From positions 1 to 64,000 of the forward strand of contig JAEQBH010001513.1 in the NCBI GenBank assembly GCA_016808115.1: a stretch of DNA of 64,000 nucleotides, read 5' to 3'. The notes under the pieces are model-generated. The model had not been told where the DNA came from. It ran no database searches and saw only the letters and a list, made by a program, of their open reading frames with translations. Shown here piece after piece: positions 33,610-44,381 of this stretch; the stretch's first letter is position 1; the number at the start of each line of letters is the position of its first letter. This stretch comes from Tetrastigma voinierianum. Lineage: Eukaryota > Streptophyta > Magnoliopsida > Vitales > Vitaceae. The translations under genes and the position numbers were made by a program.

Positions 33610-34080
33610 TTAGGTTACTACTTGTCTGCAGGCCTGAATAGTGACTAGGCTGGTAGACTGGATAATGGCAATGTCGTTTTGAGAGGAGTTTGTTGCCTGT
33701 CATTCTGGTAGACAGTGACTATGATCTTTGGTATATCAAAAAGACCTAAGCTGTGTTTCAATATTTAGTGTCATAAGACTAAAGAATATACACAATAAAT
33801 ACCATTAATTGATCTCTAGAATGCAGCCATCATTCAACTTGTAGTGAATGAAAAAAACTAAAATACATCAATATATTCTATGAACCTCTTATTCTATTCA
33901 ATTACCCAAGTTTTTAGCCGGCTCAAATCCTGTCCTGGGTTTCCCAAAGTGCTGCCCTGACCACAGTTATGGAGTGGTCAAGGGAGAGTTAACCGAGGAC
34001 AAGCCTTGTAAACATCTAACCACAGCTGGCGACCTCCAGAAATTTGTCTTCTTACAAATACCGTTAAAAATATCACTCTG
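33610..34080. other. intergenic region between divergent germin-like copies
   Basis: About 470 bp without coding signal. The two germin-like copies face away from each other across this region, so it holds the upstream regions of both. Confidence 0.55.
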
Positions 34081-34088
34081 TATAAATT
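34081..34088 (+). promoter_or_regulatory. TATA box of the second germin-like gene
   Basis: TATAAATT lies 78 bp before the ATG at 34159, a plausible core promoter. Confidence 0.5.
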
Positions 34089-34158
34089 GACAATGGAAGT
34101 CAAGATGATCAACCATGCCTTCTCATAGCTACATTATAGTCTCACCTTAAGCATACCG

Positions 34159-34797
34159 ATGGCCTCAACCGTGGTCAAGCACCTTCTTTTCTTCACAGTA
34201 GTTGTCTTCGCCTCTTCTTGGACTGCCCAAGCAAGCGATCCAGATATCTTGACAGACTTCGTAGTCCCCCCAAATTCTAATGCCGTCAATGGCAGTTTCT
34301 TCACCTTCACTGGAATGCGAGGAGTGCTTGATTCCGATGCCCCACCAAACTTTAAGGTTACCAAAGCTGGCATGGCTGGAGTTCGGCACTGAATGGTCAG
34401 GAGTGTCGTTTCGCCGTCCTCCAGTTCCCGGCAGGGGGTGGAACCCGCCTCACACTCACCCCCCGGTCAGCAGAGCATCTGTTTGTGGTGGAAGGTTCCC
34501 CAGGTTGGTTTTGCAGATAACCTCACAACAAACTCTACAATTTGGGATTCTCCAACTTGTAGATTATACATGTTCATGTTTCCAAAGGGACTAGTGCACT
34601 TTCAATACAATGTTGATGCCCAAGAACAGGCTTTCACGGCCATTCTCAGCCTTCTTAGTAAGCATGCCAGAATGAAAGCTCGCCCTCTCTCGTGGGTTCA
34701 CAACTGGCATTGATGATGGAATCCCGGCGGCGTTCCTTTCAAAACCGATGTTGCCACCATTCAGAAGATCAAGGCAGGACTTGGGGGCAAGGCCTGA
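34159..34797 (+). pseudogene. second germin-like protein, frame-shifted
   Basis: It is a paralogue of the gene at 32891-33516 on the other strand. It starts with a signal peptide (MASTVVKHLLFFTVVVFASS, cleaved near WTAQAS), then DPDILTDFVVPPNSNAVNG and FKVTKAGMAG. A frameshift ends this at a TGA near 34390. The metal box is split: NPPHTHP is in one frame and RSAEHLFVVEG in the next (34440-34490). FPKGLVHFQYNVDAQEQAF and FKTDVATIQKIKAGLGGKA follow, with stop TGA at 34795. The segment between GFADNLTTN and MFMFPKG (34530-34585) is unlike the family and looks replaced or scrambled. At least four lesions are present, so it is a pseudogene unless the sequence is faulty. Confidence 0.85.
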
Positions 34798-35758
34798 GTA
34801 GGAGTGGCTCTCCATTCTTCAACAACATGCACTGCATAACTTTTACCATTTCCTTCATTTTCATTTCATTTTAAATTGTTTTCATCTTTTGGAATAAGTC
34901 TAAAGCAGAAAGGTGCTATAGAAGAGCTTGATATTTCTTTTTGCTTAAATGAAACTAATATATTGTAAAATTCCCATGAGGAAAAACTGTTGGAGTGCAA
35001 GACAAAATTTTCTTCAAGGTATTCTTCCATCAATGTGTTGTCTTGTTGATATATGATCCAAATTTGGTTTTGGATTATATTCGACCCGAAGCCCACGATG
35101 CAACTTTTGTGAAAAGAAAATGTTAAGAAAAAAATAGGACATGTTGTCATAGCAAAGGGGTTGAGTTGATACGTCCACCAGCCCCGTAGCCCACAACTGA
35201 TCCCATAAGGGGATGCAGGAGCTTGCCCCTATGGTATAGACCTTTCTACTCGGGTAATTTCATCATATCAACATACTATGGTTTATTCTTTATTCGAATG
35301 TACTCTGTAATTATTCTCATATTCATAGTGAAGTTTTCTTCTCTACTCGTGGTTTTTTAGCACAACGGTTTCCACATAAGATCTTGGTGTTTCGCTTTGT
35401 TTTCGTATTTTATTATTGTGTCATTCATTTTCAACACATCTTAAGAATTTGTGTTTATAAAAATACCATTATTTGCTGTATCTTTTCAATACCAATTTCT
35501 TTTTCCATTAAAGCTATAGCAATTGAGAATTATATAAAAAAAGCAACACCACATACATACACAAACTGAAACATTATTCTTGATTGAAAATAATTAAGAT
35601 GATTACTCCATACAAGTAGTTTAATTCAAAATAAATGACAATCTCGAATGGTCGACAACTTTAATGAAAGAAAAAAGAACGAAAAAAAGGAGGAAAATGA
35701 CAGACCATAAAGCAAGAAAGAAAAGCAAGTAGAAAAATTTCTTCTCAATTCCTGGCGA
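34798..35758. other. AT-rich intergenic region, no gene seen
   Basis: It lies between the end of the second germin-like gene and the end of the peroxidase gene. Open frames here are short and unlike any family I know. No repeat was recognised. Confidence 0.5.
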
Positions 35759-37248
35759 TTAACTTTTATTAATGGCTCGGCATGATTTCCTTATCTCTCC
35801 TTGAGTACCAGTGAGGACTTCAACCGCTCCCAGCTTAACCATGGCCTGCAAACTTTGTAAGAAGTAATCATTTGATGAAAAGGCTACTTTGTTGACGGTG
35901 TCTTTGGTTAGCTGATTCAATGCCAGTGCTTGATCAATTCCAAGAACTCCTCTACGGAACACTATTTGCTTGTAGAAGGAATTATCAACAATTTCAGATG
36001 TTGGTTCTCCCACTATAACTAATGACCTTCCTCCTTGATCAAGATCTACCGTGTTGTCAACTGTTGAAGTCTGAGGGCATTTTAATTTGAGGGAAGAAAA
36101 GCTAGCGTGAGATATTGCATGGTTGGATCAGTACTCCGGTGTTATTGAAATTGTACAGACGATTTTTTATAACAGAACAATGTGTCACTCCAACAGTGTG
36201 ACCACCTACATCAATAAGCAAAATCAATATCCATCATTTGGAATCTTCGATGACGAGTTTAAAAGATAGGAAAAGATAAAGGGAGCTAATGTGAACAATA
36301 CCAAGAAGGTAAACCATGCTTTGATACCACCTTTGCTGTTGAATATTGCAGCGGAATTCTCCACTGATATAGACGGACCCAGGGAGATTGACATTGTTAG
36401 GCCAGAGATACCAAGCCATCTCTTCTACCTGTTTGAACACTGTACCATCCTCCTTTTACTCTGCATGATTAAGAACATGTCACAGATGTTTCAAAACAAA
36501 GTACTAATGCAGAAGACATAATGTTATTCCAAAATTGAGTACAAGATTAGAGTATCGTGGATATTAATTTAAAAACCCACCTCTTCAAAATATTTCGGAA
36601 ATCATGTTAAACAAATTGGGGACAGATAAACTTAGTCCCCATGCAGCTTATAAACATTTCAATTGCTTCTCACAATGGGTGATGGTATCAAACCATCCTA
36701 ATGTATTGATCGATACTTAGCAAGATTATTCAATCTAATTATATTAATACAAACAATACGTTATCGGCACACTTGCCATGGCAACACATCCAGCACAAGA
36801 TACCAATCCAGGCAGTTTTCTCATTGAAGTAGCCTTAACTAAATCGATAATATCATATCCCCTCACGCTTTGATTCGAATTGCAGTTTTCGCTCGAGCGT
36901 TATCTAGTAGGATCGGGATGCATCGCATCCCTTTTCATAGAAAAACATAATATGTTAGCTCGTGGACTAGCGTCTTTTAATTAAATTAATTAACAGTATT
37001 GCCACGGAAAGAAGATAAAAAGAGCTTACATTGACAAAGCAATCATGAAACTGCATGCGCAAGAGAGCTGGCGTGATCCACGGTTCCTGACCGACCAGCG
37101 GGTGGATGATATTGGAGACGATCTTCTCAACATCCACATTACATTTTTGCTTGTAGAATCCCTCCTGCAGCGCTCCATGGCTCTGGTCGGCGAAGTTCGC
37201 AAGGACAAGGGCAAAAGCGAGAGCAACTGCTGCTGCGGACACCTTCAT
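35759..37248 (-). pseudogene. class III peroxidase, four exons, frame-shifted
   Basis: Class III peroxidases are secreted haem enzymes of wall and vacuole. Exon 1 (37248-37030) encodes a signal peptide (MKVSAAAVALAFALVLANFA), GFYKQKC and the distal haem motif LRMQFHDCFVN, followed by GTAAGC. Exon 2 (about 36930-36760) starts with GCDAS and keeps NQSVRGYDIIDLVKA and PGLVSCAG. Exon 3 (about 36451-36302) has QTGRRDGLVSLA and NNVNLPG. Exon 4 (36205-35759) begins GGHTVGVTHC, the proximal haem histidine motif, and ends RAINKS with TAA. Introns keep GT...AG borders and the classic positions (FVN/GCD and LLG/GHT). Indels break the frame at least once in each of exons 2, 3 and 4. Exon 1 and most of exon 4 are clean, so decay is recent or the sequence contains errors. 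Confidence 0.87.
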
Positions 37249-37303
37249 TTTATTTTTTATTTTTTTTGGTAGGGTTGGATGAAGATAGAAGAGAAGAAAG
37301 CTG

Positions 37304-37312
37304 TTATTATAG
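37304..37312 (-). promoter_or_regulatory. TATA box of the peroxidase gene
   Basis: The - strand reads CTATAATAA about 57 bp before the ATG at 37248, a plausible plant core promoter. Confidence 0.5.
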
Positions 37313-38071
37313 GGGTGAAATCCAAAGAATGCACAAGAACGTGCAGGTCATGTATGTTCGAATAAATATTAATTTATAGAAAGGTTTCAATGGTGGTGGT
37401 ATTATTGGTCCCACGTACACTTTTGAAAGTTAACGGTCAATCTAGCATGATGGTTGGTGAGGTTATAAAAAAAGTTAAATTTTCAATTTATATATTACAT
37501 ATATAAAGCCACAAGAAGTTTAGATTTTTATTTTTATTTTTCGTTTTAAACTGATGGAAATACAAAAATAAAAAAATGAAAACCTACTAATTAATATTAT
37601 TAAATTTTGTCCAAATTAAGTAAAAAGATAAGCATTCATCGTGATCAGCTTAATTTATATAGAAATGTCAATGCTTAAATTGTTAGGACATAGAGAAGGA
37701 AAGTAGTCCCGAGTTCAATCCAATAGCATAATTTATTACATTATAACTAAAGTTATTGTTTTATCCTACAGTAAAGTAAGTATCATTTAAGACCTTTTTT
37801 TCCCCTTTATTTGGAATCAAATTAAAGACTCGTTATTCAAGAAATTCTTATTTACATTTCTTAGATTTACTTTATTTCTTATTCAACTTTTTTTTTTCTT
37901 AATCCCAAATTTGCTACTCCCATTATTTTCTCTTAAACTTTTCATGACTCAAATTGAGTCCTAGTAAAACAGCAAAATTGCATATTCATTATCTTAAAAG
38001 TTAATTTTAAGCTTTGCACTAATGTAAGTTGATTATGTGATTTTATGTAAGTGATATCGAGGATTGTATTA
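37313..38071. other. AT-rich intergenic region, no gene seen
   Basis: Upstream region of the peroxidase gene. Poly-T and poly-A tracts are common; no coding region or named repeat is recognised. Confidence 0.5.
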
Positions 38072-38475
38072 GAGCAACTCCAACGGGAGTTGCTATCAGG
38101 AGTGTCATCCTCATAACCGCTAAAATGACACCTCAACAATAAAAAAATCATGCTCCAATGGAGATAGCATCAGAGGTGGCAAAATGTCATCCAAGGTTTT
38201 TGGGTGACATATTTGGAAACTTTGGAGAGAGAATTAAGAAGTTGCAAACAGCTGTTAAATTTCGCCACTGCTCCTCTCAACGACTATGGTTTCATCCCAT
38301 ATTTGGCAAGTTTAATTATATTTTTTAATAAAAAACATTGAATTATTAAAATGGCACCCTATTTTGGCACCTACCATTGGAGCAAAAACACTGTTCAAGG
38401 GTGTCAAAACACTGTTCAGGATTGCAAAATGGCATTTGGCACCCCATTTTTGGCAACTCCCATTGGAGTTGTTTC
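38072..38475. mobile_element. MITE of about 400 bp with terminal inverted repeats
   Basis: The left end GAGCAACTCCAACGGGAGTT is answered at the right by GGCAACTCCCATTGGAGTTG, its near-perfect inverted complement. Each end also contains its own small palindrome. The interior has no coding capacity and repeats phrases such as GGCACC and ACTGTTCA. A TTA precedes the left end, which would fit a PIF/Harbinger-like 3-bp duplication, but the right side does not confirm it. The superfamily is left open. Confidence 0.7.
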
Positions 38476-38530
38476 ATCAGGTATTTCTAGGGATGACAAT
38501 TTCTACTTGTACCCAACTAACTTGACCTAC

Positions 38531-39440
38531 TGTTAGGTGTATTTTACACCTATTTTATTGATGATTTAACTTGTACTTGTATTGAATCTTGAGTGACAGG
38601 AAAAGCTTGTTCAAGGGAATAATGCAAGTTGGAGCCTGTTTATATACTGAGAAAGTGAGAGAGGTAATGATATCAGAACTGCTTTCTTGTGCATTCCTCA
38701 TGAATGCCTAGACATACCTCATGAACTCCTAGGTGTACAAGCATCTGGCATCATCAAACAACATCTCCTCTGGAACGCCTAGGCGCTCCATAAGAGCGCC
38801 TTGGCGTTCACATGCAAAAGCTTTAGCTTAGCCCGTGAAAACGCCTTGGCGTTTTCCAAGCCAATGCAGCCCAACAAGCCATCGTCTCTAGAACGCATAG
38901 GCTCTCCACAAGAACGCCTAGGCGTTTAGCCCGTAGATTTTCCCTATTGGACCTTTTTACCCTTATTGGTGCAAATTGTGTGTTAAAAGGAGAAAAAGAC
39001 CTAAAGAAAGGATGAAGGTATAGAAACGAACGAGGGATCGTGGACCTGGGAGTCACCGCGAAGTATCTATTGGAGTTTTACCAATTTTTCTTTTTCTTCT
39101 TTGCTAGAGTTGTTCAAAACATTGTTTTCTTTATTTCATTTAGCATGTTCTAGTTCATTTTTCTAGGGCTACGATGTAGTCTCAATTGGAATTGATTGTT
39201 AGAACCATGGATTAAAATTTTTATATACATTTGTCTATTTTGTTGGATGATTCATATTGTTTTTATTACAAATAGCTTGTTAGCCAATCTCTATTTGATT
39301 GTAGCTTTAAATTCTAGGTTGAGAAGCCATATTTCGAAAGGGACAAGTGTGAATCATTGCTTAATGTCTAGAGATAGAGATATCCTAGGGTTGAACATGG
39401 CAATTAAGATACCTGAAATTAATGACTCTTAAGCTTACCA
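38531..39440 (+). repeat. fragment of an Athila-like LTR of a different family
   Basis: It starts TGTTAGGTGTATTTTACACC, which mirrors the hairpin start of the Athila-type LTRs here. Dispersed forms of AACGCCTAGGCGTT follow (38776, 38800, 38845, 38885, 38912), another palindromic word. Later phrases such as TTAGCCAATCTCTATTTGATT (about 39279) fit the R/U5 part of such LTRs. No polypurine tract, primer site or partner LTR is present, so it is a truncated solo copy. Confidence 0.5.
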
Positions 39441-39626
39441 ATTAGGCCTGGGAGAAGAAATGGACAGGATACTGAGTATGTGTAATAAAAAGAGGCCACT
39501 AAGTGGAGGTCTTACAAGGTGTGAGAGAGCATTTGTCAGCTGAAAAGTCGGAACATGCGAGTATAAAACCAAATCAAGGTGGAGAGTTTCATTTGTGGTC
39601 CAAATAACAAGAGCAAAGGTGGAGAT

Positions 39627-40156
39627 TGTAATGTTATGGCTCATATTTTGTGTGACCATGTGGTTCATGTGTCAGCTTCCATTTAATCGAGCTATTAGAG
39701 TCCAACTATAAAGTCAATTAGTTAGTTCTGGCTCGCTTTCTACTTAAGGAGCTTTTATAAGATGAGATGTGTGTGTCTCCCTTCTTGGTTGGAAAGGAGC
39801 ACCATGAGAGGTTTCTAGGCCATTGTGAGAGGGATGTCACGTGCTTAAAGGCATGTATCTAGTGGGAGAGAGGTGTTAAATGTGGGTATGGTAGGAGAGA
39901 GGTTGAGTTGCAGGGTGTGTACGTAGGGACGTTGATAGAAGCAATTGTACATGGATTGAATACCTAAGAAATTAATAAGAACACTCTTTTTCTCTTCTCT
40001 CCAATACTGTTAATGGCTTCTCATTGTGTGAATGTCTTTGGTCTTGATTTCCTATAATTTACACTCTGAATCTCCAACTTGGGGACTAGAAATGAATTAA
40101 TTCCCAAAGAATGTGTATTTCTCTCAAGTTGTTAGAAAGATTACACATATCCTCCA
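39627..40156 (+). repeat. copia-type LTR, about 530 bp
   Basis: AAGGTGGAGAT, a copia-like polypurine tract, stands directly before TGTAATGTTATGG. The block ends with CCTCCA and is followed after a few bases by TTTATAATCAGAGCA, a decayed form of the initiator-tRNA primer site TTGGTATCAGAGCA. A second AAGGTGGAGA lies 50 bp upstream of the first. No coding remnant of its element is recognised on either side. Confidence 0.5.
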
Positions 40157-40159
40157 AGT

Positions 40160-40173
40160 TTATAATCAGAGCA
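40160..40173 (+). promoter_or_regulatory. decayed copia primer-binding site
   Basis: TTTATAATCAGAGC lies just behind the LTR end and matches most of the site complementary to initiator methionine tRNA. Confidence 0.5.
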
Positions 40174-40586
40174 ATTTATGTTGTTGGAGTAAGCCACGTG
40201 TTGCTCCATTATTGGCTCCTTGTCCACCATAATAGTGGGGTTCGTGGGAGTGGAGTGCATAATGGGCTTTCCTGGGGGTAGAGTTAGTGGTAGTTGGTGC
40301 TTCCATCTTGACTAAGTTTGCCTATTCGTCGAAGACTAGGTCTTTGCAACTCCACCTTGTTTGATCGGCTTTTGGTCGGTAGGCCTGAGGAGTGGCATGT
40401 CCAAGATGATATGGGCGCTCAAACGGTACTGGTGTTCTTTCCCAAATTCCCAATGTTAAAGCGTTGGAGGTTGGGCATGGCATCAGGCTTGGGCCACCCG
40501 ACGTTGGGCTTTTATCTGTACTCTCTCTATGTTGGCCCCTTCTTTCATGTGACTTATATGAGACTAGACTTTTTCCATTCCAAGGA
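40174..40586 (+). other. unassigned sequence between LTR and germin-like fragment
   Basis: The open frame 40318-40803 begins here, but its first 90 residues match no family I know. It becomes germin-like only from about 40587, so the frame is a chance fusion. The region may be leader sequence of the copia element. Confidence 0.4.
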
Positions 40587-40768
40587 CATGCTCGTGTTTC
40601 CAAAGGGACTAGTGCAATGTCAACACAATGCTGATGTCCAAGAACATGCCACGGCTATCCTTGCCTTTGGCAGTGCAAATGCCGGAAATGTTTCGGTTGC
40701 CCTCTCTGTGTTCACAACTATAATTGATGATGAAATCATGGTCTATTCTTTCAAAACCGATATGTTGG
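40587..40768 (+). pseudogene. C-terminal fragment of a third germin-like gene
   Basis: The + strand reads MLVFPKGLVQCQHNADVQEH, then ILAFGSANAGNVSVALSVFT and SFKTDM, the last third of a germin-like cupin. The frame is open throughout, but the signal peptide, the first two thirds and the metal box are missing. The final helix (ATIQKIKAG in the paralogues) is lost after SFKTDM, where the sequence turns into repeat DNA. It lies 5.8 kb from the second germin-like copy, in the same orientation. Confidence 0.85.
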
Positions 40769-40774
40769 CTAACA

Positions 40775-40846
40775 AGTGGATATATTTATTGTCAGTAATT
40801 TAAAGTAAAATTGTCCTATATGTTTCAAGAATTAATCGAGGCTACA
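40775..40846 (+). other. left part of a copia-like remnant, split by a solo LTR
   Basis: The phrase TGTTTCAAGAATTAATCGAG and what follows the solo LTR (43099 on) align with 44706-44760. The solo LTR therefore inserted into one copy of this repeat. Confidence 0.5.
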
Positions 40847-43093
40847 TGTAACACCCCAAAATATACCCTTGCAGTTTATAACATGTTTAGGGTATAAAAT
40901 AAGTTAAATTTGTGTTTTCCAGAATTTATATTGTTAAGAACGAAAAATGATAAAACCGAAATTAATGCAAAAGTCAAGGGTAAAATAGTAAAATGTCACA
41001 TTAAGGACTCAAGGGTCATAAGATAATAAGTTTACATTCCAAAATAGAATATTGAGAAGTTGAATTGCAAAAGAAAGAAAAATGAAGGACTAAAAATGCA
41101 AAAGGGAAAAAGCCAAAATGGCTTTCTGGGCCAAACAAGGTCTTGTGGAAGGGAAAAGATAAGACCACAAATTTTGCCCTCTGAACGAGATATTTTCTCA
41201 TTTGTGAAAGAGAGGAGCTAGGGCTAGAGAAATTCCAATGGAGGAGGAAAGGAGGTCATTTGGATTTTGTGCAATCCATGGTTTTGGTTCCTATTGGTTC
41301 AAGCTGGAAGAATGAAGAAGATGAAAGTTTGTTTCAAAAGAAGAAAACAAGGTTTGGAAACTCCTCAAACTCCTTCCTTGTTTATGTTTGAGTTAGCAAA
41401 ACCCTAACTCTTCTAAATGTATTATATGGTTGTTTGAGTTAGTTGTAATCCTTAATTGAGGAATGTTTTTGTATAGGAAACGCTGGGCTTTAGAGGAGAT
41501 AAAGGTCAAAATTTTTCCAAACCCTTATTGCCTCGCCATCATCACTTATCCAAATTGAAAGGATTCAACTTTTCGGGTAAACTAAACTTCTAGGAGAACA
41601 AATGTCCTTGAAATAAGTGTATTCAAATTTGGACCCAAAAATTTGTCAGCGTAGGCTCTGCTTTTCGGTGGGTCAATACCGGTCTCGCTCGATACGCTTG
41701 GTGTTTTGGAACAGTTTTGGTAATTAGGCCATAAGTTGAGATTCACTCATCCAAATTGAGTGATTCAAATTTCTGGTAAATTGACTAGGAGAACAAATTC
41801 CCTTGAAATAAGTGTATTCAAATTTAGACTTATGGACCCGTAAAATTCACAAAGTGAGACTCTATTTTCGGGTCAATTTCGTTCAAGCCTCGATACGCTT
41901 TGGTGTTTCAAAACAGTTTTGGTATTTAAGCCATAATTTGAGTTTCACTCATCCAAATTGAGTTATTTAAATTTCTAGGTAAACTAGACTTCTAGGAAAA
42001 CAAATATGCTTGAAATAAGTGTATTCAAATTTGGACCTTATTTGTCCGTAAAATTCATTAAAGTGAAGTTTACTTGTAGAAATATTTTTAAAAGTATTTG
42101 AAGTAAATAAATAAAAGAATGGTTGATATATGAAATATGAATACATGAACAAGAATACAAACATGTAAATGACTAGTATGATATCCCTAACTCGATAAAA
42201 CATAATAAGCTTCCACTTCTTGCATATATCTCCGAAGTGTGGATAGACAAGTACACATCAGCCATGAGGGATTACAGTTATAAGTTGGCCCTGTCAGTCA
42301 TTAAAGCGGCCCCTTGCCAGTCATCATTAAGGTCCCGTTTGGGTCACATAATACAGCATAGGTCACTATCTCGTATAATTATGATACCTTCGGCATATAC
42401 TACCTGCCGTCATACAAGATAGGTGCATAGGTCATCAAGCTGCATGTTGATGATAATTTCGGGTATATACAGTTATCTCCCATATCAACGTCTTTGGAAT
42501 ATACAGGCATAAAAATAAAAAACAAAAATAAATAAAAATGGATACAAGATGATATAAGATATACAGAAAGATGACACATGAAAATGTATGAAGTATGCAA
42601 ATGATAATGAAGATGCATAAGGATATGTAAAAGAAGTATATGTTTATAAGCCATATTGTATATGTATACTTAATTAAGGATCACTCGCAAGTGGTCATAT
42701 ATGTTATATGTTTCCCAATTGCTTATAAGCTTAGCACGAGTGTTTCATCCGTGTAGGTACGTAAGGATATTCACTTGATTCTGCATCTACTAGGCAACAC
42801 AACAATAGAAGCCCAAATTCCTAAGTAGGTTTTGGATTTGCTTGTATGGTAAATCAGAGAGTTTTGTAATAGTGAAATTGTATAAGAACCAATAAACTAG
42901 GGACTCCTGATATATGTGTACGATTATTATGAAATCACCACTAATGTGGTGATCGCTTTTATATGTATATGTTATGCTTTTCTTTTATGAAAATATATAT
43001 AAATTCAAATTCACTCACACGTAAAAATAGGTTAAAGAGTTCTAATCCCGTGCCACATCCCCACCTCTTCGCTAGCGAGGGTTGGGCGTGGCA
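40847..43093 (+). mobile_element. solo LTR of a Tekay/Del-like chromovirus (2247 bp)
   Basis: It starts with TGTAACACCCCAAAATATAC and ends with GGTTGGGCGTGGCA, the usual borders of this chromovirus group. Flanks CTACA and CCACA differ at one base and fit a 5-bp duplication. No internal element sequence follows, so it arose by LTR-LTR recombination. It contains an internal tandem repeat. The LTR at 59299-61903 is a relative in opposite orientation (shared GGGCCAAACAAGG-type phrases). Confidence 0.8.
41552..42065 (+). repeat. tandem repeat of about 200 bp inside the solo LTR, 2.5 copies
   Basis: The phrase CTTGAAATAAGTGTATTCAA recurs at about 41607, 41802 and 42009, each with the same neighbours (ACTTCTAGGAGAACAAAT before, CGATACGCTTTGGTGTTT after). 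Confidence 0.85.
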
Positions 43094-43475
43094 CCACAAG
43101 GCGAATGGGTCGTTTTAAGGTTGGTACATGTCAGTAGACCAAGCTAGATGGCAAGACTTATCGTATTTAGAAAAATCCAATTTTGGAGAGGATTTTCTGA
43201 AGATTGGATCCTTATATGATGCAAGGCAGATAAGGCAAGCCATAAGGTAATATTGGGCATATCAAATCTTGAAGATTGGATCATATTTGATGATTTTCTA
43301 TGGAAGACAAATATTCTTTAATGATGAATATGGAAGGAAATCAATTGGCTTGATTGATGGGCTTTCTATGGATGGCATATATTCAACTGGCTTGATTGAG
43401 ATAGAATAGGAAACATGTTATCCATAATATAATGGTTTGATTCCCTTGGAGGATGACAAATAAGGGGCACTTTTT

Positions 43476-44265
43476 GATACAAAGACACCACAAAAAAATA
43501 TAGAACCACATGCAAAGAAGGCGCGGGTCAATACTCATCATCGATATTGCTCACCCCTTCATTGTCAGAGGTTTTTATACGTCTTGTTGAAGGATGTTGT
43601 TTAGGTTTGTGGGAGTCTAAATGGAGTTTGGGGAATAAATAGATCTCATTCTATGTTTTACTATGAGAGAATTAGGTGAAGGCGGCGTTAGAGAAAAGGG
43701 GAGCCTTGTTTCATATAATATCAATTGTAACCTAATTGATATATAGTGAAATCCTTCTCATCTGGGCTCAGCCCCGCAGACGTAGGCTAGGTTGAACCGC
43801 GTAACCAATCTTCTGGGTCTTTTGCATATATGCTGGTTTATTTTCATGCATTTATTTATGTTACTATTTTGATGCAAAGACACCACAAAAATGTAGAAGC
43901 ACATGCAGAGAAAGTGGTTGTGAGGGGTTGAATACCTGTTGTAGGTATTGCCCAATTTCTCTCATTGTTGGGAGGTTTTTATACATCTCGCTGGATAGAT
44001 GTTGTTCGGGGCTTCTCGGGAGTTTAGATTTATGTTTAAGGAACAAAGAGATCTCATTCTATGTTTCACTTTGGGAGAATTAGGTGAAGTCGGTGTTAGA
44101 GAAAAGGGGAGCATTATCTCATTTAAGACCAATTGTAACCTGATTGATATATAATGAAATCCTTCTCATCTAGGCTCAGCCTCGCGGACGTAGGCTAAGC
44201 CAAACCTCATAACCAATCTTCAGGTCTTTCAGATATATACTTGTTTATTTTCATGCATTTATTTC
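43476..44265 (+). repeat. 395-bp tandem duplication
   Basis: 43476-43870 and 43871-44265 align end to end, both running from GATACAAAGACACCAC or GATGCAAAGACACCAC to TTTTCATGCATTTATTT. They share AACCAATCTTC, ATTGATATATA and GGAGGTTTTTATAC-like phrases. Confidence 0.88.
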
Positions 44266-44365
44266 GCCAAATCGTACCATTAAGTAGATGGTCCATAATT
44301 CGTCTAAAGATAATTTAGTGTGCCAATAGGAAGAACACCACCTTCATAACAAGTAGATTTTTCAA

Positions 44366-44381
44366 TTGGTATAAGAGTGGG
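44366..44381 (+). promoter_or_regulatory. decayed copia primer-binding site
   Basis: TTGGTATAAGAGTGGG differs by little from the standard copia site TTGGTATCAGAGCGGG. Confidence 0.6.

Noticed and set aside
38072..38475. Small RNA gene (hairpin precursor) instead of a MITE
   Set aside because: The inverted repeats are terminal and short and the interior does not pair, which fits a MITE better; folding was not computed.
40318..40586. First half of a 161-codon open frame as a new gene
   Set aside because: Only the second half is germin-like. The first half matches nothing I know, lies behind a copia primer site and is probably a chance extension of the frame.
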